Assembly: GCF_013283875.1 (NCBI RefSeq)
Contig: NZ_CP054139.1
Location: forward strand, 5,518,001-5,582,000
DNA from: Mucilaginibacter mali
GTDB taxonomy: Bacteria > Bacteroidota > Bacteroidia > Sphingobacteriales > Sphingobacteriaceae
Reading direction: 5' to 3'
Length of the DNA stretch: 64,000 nucleotides
Of this stretch, positions 61,267 to 64,000 are shown piece after piece. The notes under the pieces were generated by a model that was not told the origin of the DNA, did not search any database, and saw only the letters and a program-made list of their open reading frames with translations. Position numbers and translations under genes: made by a program. Every line of letters starts with the position of its first letter. The stretch's first letter is position 1.

Positions 61267-61426
61267 CACCTTGTCATTTCGAACGAATCAGCGGCGGCGG
61301 TGCGTAAGGGATGAGGAGAAATCTTATGCGGTTAGTTTCAAGTGTGAAAGAGAATGCCTATCGTATAAGATTTCTCACCCTTTCCCAGCTGTTTCCTCCG
61401 CGTCAAGGGTTCGAAATGACAAGGTG
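61267..61426. repeat. REP-like long inverted repeat of 160 bp in the alcohol-dehydrogenase leader
   Basis: Perfect 18-base terminal arms: CACCTTGTCATTTCGAAC (61267-61284) and its complement (61409-61426). Perfect 12-base inner arms: GAGAAATCTTAT (61316-61327) and ATAAGATTTCTC (61365-61376). It lies between the leftward promoter at 61438-61495 and the ATG at 61245, so it would be transcribed as a large hairpin in the mRNA leader. Sequence differs from the repeats at 52120 and 58499. Confidence 0.9.
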
Positions 61427-61437
61427 CGTTGACACAT

Positions 61438-61495
61438 CAAAATTACCAGCAGTTTAGCGTACTATCTACTACGAATTTGCTGATTACTAATACTT
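61438..61495 (-). promoter_or_regulatory. Regulon promoter of the alcohol/aldehyde dehydrogenase operon (leftward)
   Basis: Read on the minus strand: AAGTATTA (61495-61488), 16 bases, TAGTAGAT (61471-61464), 18 bases, TAATTTTG (61445-61438), a perfect -7 element. The same 24/26 spacing as the plus-strand promoters. The first box overlaps the stop codon of the AraC gene. Confidence 0.75.
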
Positions 61496-62357
61496 ATACC
61501 CCAATCGTCTTCCTAAACTCCGTCGGGGTCATGTTTTTAAAGCGCTTAAACTGCCGGTTAAAATTGGCCAGGTTTTTAAAACCGCTTTCGTAGGCTATTT
61601 CCACAATATTATAGCCGTCATCAGCCAGCAGCTTGCAGGCATAGCCTATGCGTACGGTATTCAGGTATTCTACAAAGGTTACCCTGAAGTGGTCTTTAAA
61701 GAAGTTGCAAAATGTAGTTACCGCCATATTGGCTATCGAGGCTACTTCGGGCAGGGTGATCTCTTTATCGAAGTTGCGCATAATGTATTCGGTCACCTTG
61801 CCAAAGCGGTCGGATGCTTTTAACTCTACCTGCGTATAACCCGGGCTGGCCAGCAGTTCATATTCGGTAGAGGTAGCCAGGATATCAAATATTTCAAACA
61901 GGGCCGATAGCCGCATCAAGCCGCTCATGGTCACCATATTTTTCATCAGGGTGTTAATGCGGGTGCGGGTTTCGCCGTAATAGGCCAACCCTCTTGAAGA
62001 TAATCGCAGGATATTCTTAAAATTCTCCATTTCAGGGATGCTTAAAAACTTTTCGCCTAAAAAGCTATCCATAAAATGGATCACAATGGCATCGGCCTGG
62101 TAATCCGCTTCGCCATTAATAAACTCGGGGTCATTTATCCAAACGTGAGGTATGCCCGATCCCATAAAAACCAGGTCATCATCGTTAAAATAACCAATAT
62201 GATCGCCCACCATGCGGCGGCCGGTCGATTTTAAAACCAATACCAATTCAAATTCGGGATGGAAATGCCAGGGGCAGGGAAAGTACTTCCCCGTCTCGCG
62301 AAACACCACAAACGATTTATCAAAATCCTGCGGCAGCCTTTGTTCAATTGCCTTCAT
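61494..62357 (-). CDS. AraC-family transcriptional regulator, cupin sensor
   Basis: 287 residues. The N-terminal cupin (about 20-100) has WHFHPEFELVLVLKSTG and SGIPHVW, the sugar-sensor type. The C-terminal double helix-turn-helix (about 190-285) reads LPEVASIANMAVTTFCNFF and IVEIAYESGFKNLANFNRQF then TPTEFRK. It is the only DNA-binding regulator in the island, divergent from the RidA operon and directly upstream of the dehydrogenase operon, both of which carry the shared operator. It is therefore the likely activator of all seven promoters, with a sugar or sugar acid as inducer (inference). Confidence 0.92.
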   Translation of the reverse strand: MKAIEQRLPQDFDKSFVVFRETGKYFPCPWHFHPEFELVLVLKSTGRRMVGDHIGYFNDDDLVFMGSGIPHVWINDPEFINGEADYQADAIVIHFMDSFLGEKFLSIPEMENFKNILRLSSRGLAYYGETRTRINTLMKNMVTMSGLMRLSALFEIFDILATSTEYELLASPGYTQVELKASDRFGKVTEYIMRNFDKEITLPEVASIANMAVTTFCNFFKDHFRVTFVEYLNTVRIGYACKLLADDGYNIVEIAYESGFKNLANFNRQFKRFKNMTPTEFRKTIGV

Positions 62358-62432
62358 TCAATTATTAACTGGTTATTAATACAACATTAATGTATTTATT
62401 CTAAATAACCCAGATTGACGGCCTAATTGTGA

Positions 62433-62494
62433 AAGATAATATTAGTAATAGGTACGAAAGTAATAGTAAAGTACTACGCCCGGATTTACTTTTG
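62433..62494 (+). promoter_or_regulatory. Regulon promoter upstream of the RidA operon
   Basis: AAGA then TAATATTA (62437), 16 bases, TAATAGTA (62461), 18 bases, TACTTTTG (62487), a perfect -7 element ending 54 bases before the ATG. It lies in the divergent region shared with the AraC gene, for which no similar leftward element was seen. Confidence 0.75.
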
Positions 62495-62548
62495 ATTTAC
62501 AGGATAACAGGAATATTACACGGCTATTAACGCTAAATAAAAGGATAT

Positions 62549-62941
62549 ATGAATAAACAAAAGATCGTTCACCCCGACCGCCAGTCGGGTTTTGATACAG
62601 GCGCCTATTCAGATGGGGTACTGGTTGATGGCTTGCTGTTCCTTAGCGGCCAGGCATCGGTTGATTTTAAAACCTCCGAATTTGTTTTGGGGACGATAGA
62701 GGAAGAAACCACGCGCACACTGGATAACATTAAAGCCATTATCGGCGCTGCCGGCGCTACAATGGAGGATGTGGTGAAATGCACCGTCCACCTGGCCGAT
62801 ATCAACGATTTCGACCGTTATAACAAAGTTTACTCCACCTATTTTACCGGGATAAAGCCGGCCCGCACAACCGTGCAATCGGTACTGGCCGAAAGCTTGA
62901 AGGTGGAGATAGATTGCATTGTTAAAATACCAGCCAAATAA
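62549..62941 (+). CDS. RidA/YjgF-family protein
   Basis: 130 residues, the family length. Typical segments: GAYSDGVLVDGLLFLSGQ, TRTLDNIKAIIGAAG, VVKCTVHLADINDF and KPARTTVQSVLA with the ligand-binding Arg, followed by VEIDCIVKIP. RidA proteins hydrolyse reactive enamines/imines; variants in catabolic clusters act on pathway-specific intermediates. It heads an operon with the hydroxyacyl-CoA-dehydrogenase-like gene (stop TAA directly followed by ATG) and the gene cut at the right edge. Confidence 0.92.
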   Translation: MNKQKIVHPDRQSGFDTGAYSDGVLVDGLLFLSGQASVDFKTSEFVLGTIEEETTRTLDNIKAIIGAAGATMEDVVKCTVHLADINDFDRYNKVYSTYFTGIKPARTTVQSVLAESLKVEIDCIVKIPAK

Positions 62942-63934
62942 ATGAGCATACTAAAAAATCCTGCGGATATTGAAGTTGGGGTAGTTGGGATTGGGCTGAT
63001 GGGGAGCAGCATCATTGTATGCCTGCTGGCATCGGGCCACAGGGTTAAGGCTATCGCGCCTATCGGGGCCGATTTTGTGAATGCTAAAAAACGGATAAAA
63101 GACCAGCTGATCAATTGCGATCAGGCCGGCTTGCTGCCCAAAACCATCCCTCACTGCCTGGATATGCTGGAAATTAGCATGGACTATAACATCCTGGCCA
63201 ATTGCGGCCTGGTGATGGAGTGCGTGATCGAAGACATCAACATTAAAAAGCAGGTTTATAAAAAGATAACCGATGTGGTTGCCGGTAATACAATCGTATC
63301 CAGCAATACATCGGCCATTGCCATCACCATTTTGCAAAAACTGGTGGCCGGGCCTGAAAGATTTATCGGTATACACTTTGCCGAGCCGGCCTACGCTACC
63401 CGTTTTTTGGAGATCACCTGCGGCGAAGTTACCGATACCAATTATGCCAACTGGGTATTTGCTTTGGCCCATTGCTGGGGAAAGGAGCCGACACTGCTCA
63501 GAAAAGATATTAAAGGCTTTATCACCAACCGCCTGATGTATGCCGTTTACCGCGAGATCTTCCACCTGATAGATAACGGCAAAACCAATATGGAGGATGC
63601 GGACAAGGCCTTCCGATATGATGTAGGATCGTGGATCACGCTGATGGGCTTGTTCAGGCGGATAGATTATTGCGGCTGGGAAGACCACGCGGTGATGTTT
63701 AAAAAGCTGTTCCCGCAATTATCAAACGCCGAATATGTACCCGAAGTAATGGGCGACATTGTAGCCCAAAACGGCCGCGGTATACAAAACTTAAACGGGC
63801 TGTATACTTACAGCCCCCGCGAGGCCAAAGATTGGGAAGAAGCATTCGCCGTGTTTAACGAGGAGATCTTCCGCCTGGCGGCATCGTACCCGGTTAGCTA
63901 TTCCCGCAAAGAAAGAATATTAGTTTCATCCTAA
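62942..63934 (+). CDS. 3-hydroxyacyl-CoA dehydrogenase-family protein
   Basis: 330 residues. Rossmann motif VGIGLMGSSIIVCLLASGH, ECVIEDINIKK, SNTSAI, catalytic His in GIHFAEPAY and the C-terminal helical domain with GFITNRLMYAVYRE. The family also includes L-gulonate and carnitine dehydrogenases, which oxidise a 3-hydroxy acid without CoA. Given the sugar-acid setting, a 3-hydroxy-acid substrate is as likely as acyl-CoA. No other beta-oxidation gene is near. Confidence 0.88.
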   Translation: MSILKNPADIEVGVVGIGLMGSSIIVCLLASGHRVKAIAPIGADFVNAKKRIKDQLINCDQAGLLPKTIPHCLDMLEISMDYNILANCGLVMECVIEDINIKKQVYKKITDVVAGNTIVSSNTSAIAITILQKLVAGPERFIGIHFAEPAYATRFLEITCGEVTDTNYANWVFALAHCWGKEPTLLRKDIKGFITNRLMYAVYREIFHLIDNGKTNMEDADKAFRYDVGSWITLMGLFRRIDYCGWEDHAVMFKKLFPQLSNAEYVPEVMGDIVAQNGRGIQNLNGLYTYSPREAKDWEEAFAVFNEEIFRLAASYPVSYSRKERILVSS

Positions 63935-63955
63935 AAAAAGACGTAGCGCTTATCA

Positions 63956-64000
63956 ATGGAAATTAGAAAATATGACAAGTCTGCCCAATTATTAGAGCGG
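63956..64000 (+). CDS. Start of a further gene cut by the right edge
   Basis: An ATG 21 bases after the previous stop opens a frame of 15 codons (MEIRKYDKSAQLLER) to the edge. The beginning resembles class III aminotransferases of the glutamate-1-semialdehyde-aminomutase type, but 15 residues cannot decide this. It continues the RidA operon. Confidence 0.5.
   Translation, partial: MEIRKYDKSAQLLER

Noticed and set aside
61246..61269. GTG start at 61269 for the iron alcohol dehydrogenase
   Set aside because: It would place the N-terminus in the REP-like element; the ATG at 61245 fits the family start better.
62942..63934. Fatty-acid beta-oxidation enzyme
   Set aside because: No thiolase, enoyl-CoA hydratase or acyl-CoA genes are near; a sugar-acid or hydroxy-acid dehydrogenase role is equally possible, so only the family is called.

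Overview
The window comes from a member of the Bacteroidota, most likely a Sphingobacteriaceae genome of the Mucilaginibacter/Pedobacter kind. The evidence is two SusC/SusD outer-membrane import pairs, many short lipoproteins whose signal peptides end in a lipobox followed by Cys-Lys-Lys, promoters of the Bacteroidota type TAnnTTTG, absence of Shine-Dalgarno sequences, a hybrid two-component kinase, and long inverted-repeat (REP-like) intergenic elements. No rRNA, tRNA, CRISPR array, phage or transposase gene was seen. Genus assignment is inference.

Region 1 (1-12308, + strand) looks like one long operon: a SusC cut by the window edge, SusD, a DUF4843-type lipoprotein, a PKD-like lipoprotein, a thioredoxin-fold protein with a C-terminal helical part, two tandem trypsin-like/PDZ proteins overlapping by ATGA, and a second thioredoxin-fold protein with the opposite domain order. 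It combines outer-membrane import with envelope proteolysis and redox functions. Region 2 (12572-19363) is a thiol/sulfur block: a separate DsbD alpha domain, an IlvN-like ACT protein, DsbD beta-gamma, then cysteine desulfurase, TauE-type exporter, a CstB-like metallo-beta-lactamase/rhodanese fusion and an Lrp/AsnC regulator. Region 3 (19351-28411) holds an orphan ECF sigma factor, a small unknown protein with an SRPBCC protein, and two kinases. One kinase is a soluble 1880-residue protein with nine exact 92-residue double-HAMP repeats, GAF, kinase and three receiver domains.

Region 4 (28485 to the right edge) is the most interesting part: a catabolic island of about 35 kb. It encodes esterases, a PhyH-type dioxygenase, an MFS transporter of the sugar-acid type, SusC/SusD with accessory lipoproteins including a triple FAS1 protein, three beta-propeller (BNR/Asp-box) proteins with three different export signals, a sulfatase, an enolase-superfamily dehydratase, HpaI-type and DHDPS-type aldolases, a 2-hydroxyacid dehydrogenase, two aldo/keto reductases, a Gfo/Idh/MocA protein, two SDRs, an aldehyde dehydrogenase, an iron alcohol dehydrogenase, RidA, a hydroxyacyl-CoA-dehydrogenase-like protein and an AraC regulator. 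Together they suggest uptake and non-phosphorylative oxidative breakdown of an acylated and possibly sulfated glycan or sugar acid. No recognisable endo-acting glycanase or lyase is present, and the substrate is unknown.

The main discovery is a shared operator/promoter in front of seven transcription units of this island, on both strands: WARTAYYA, 16 bases, a second related box (TARTA-like), 18 bases, then the -7 element TAnnTTTG. The start-to-start distances of 24 and 26 bases are identical in all seven. This defines a regulon that starts at 28485 and runs past the right edge; the AraC protein at 61494-62357 is the natural candidate activator. Other notable items are an SGNH hydrolase whose catalytic blocks are in circularly permuted order, pseudo-protease second domains with Ser replaced by Cys, a cst-like sulfur operon built on a cysteine desulfurase, and three different long inverted-repeat elements within 10 kb.
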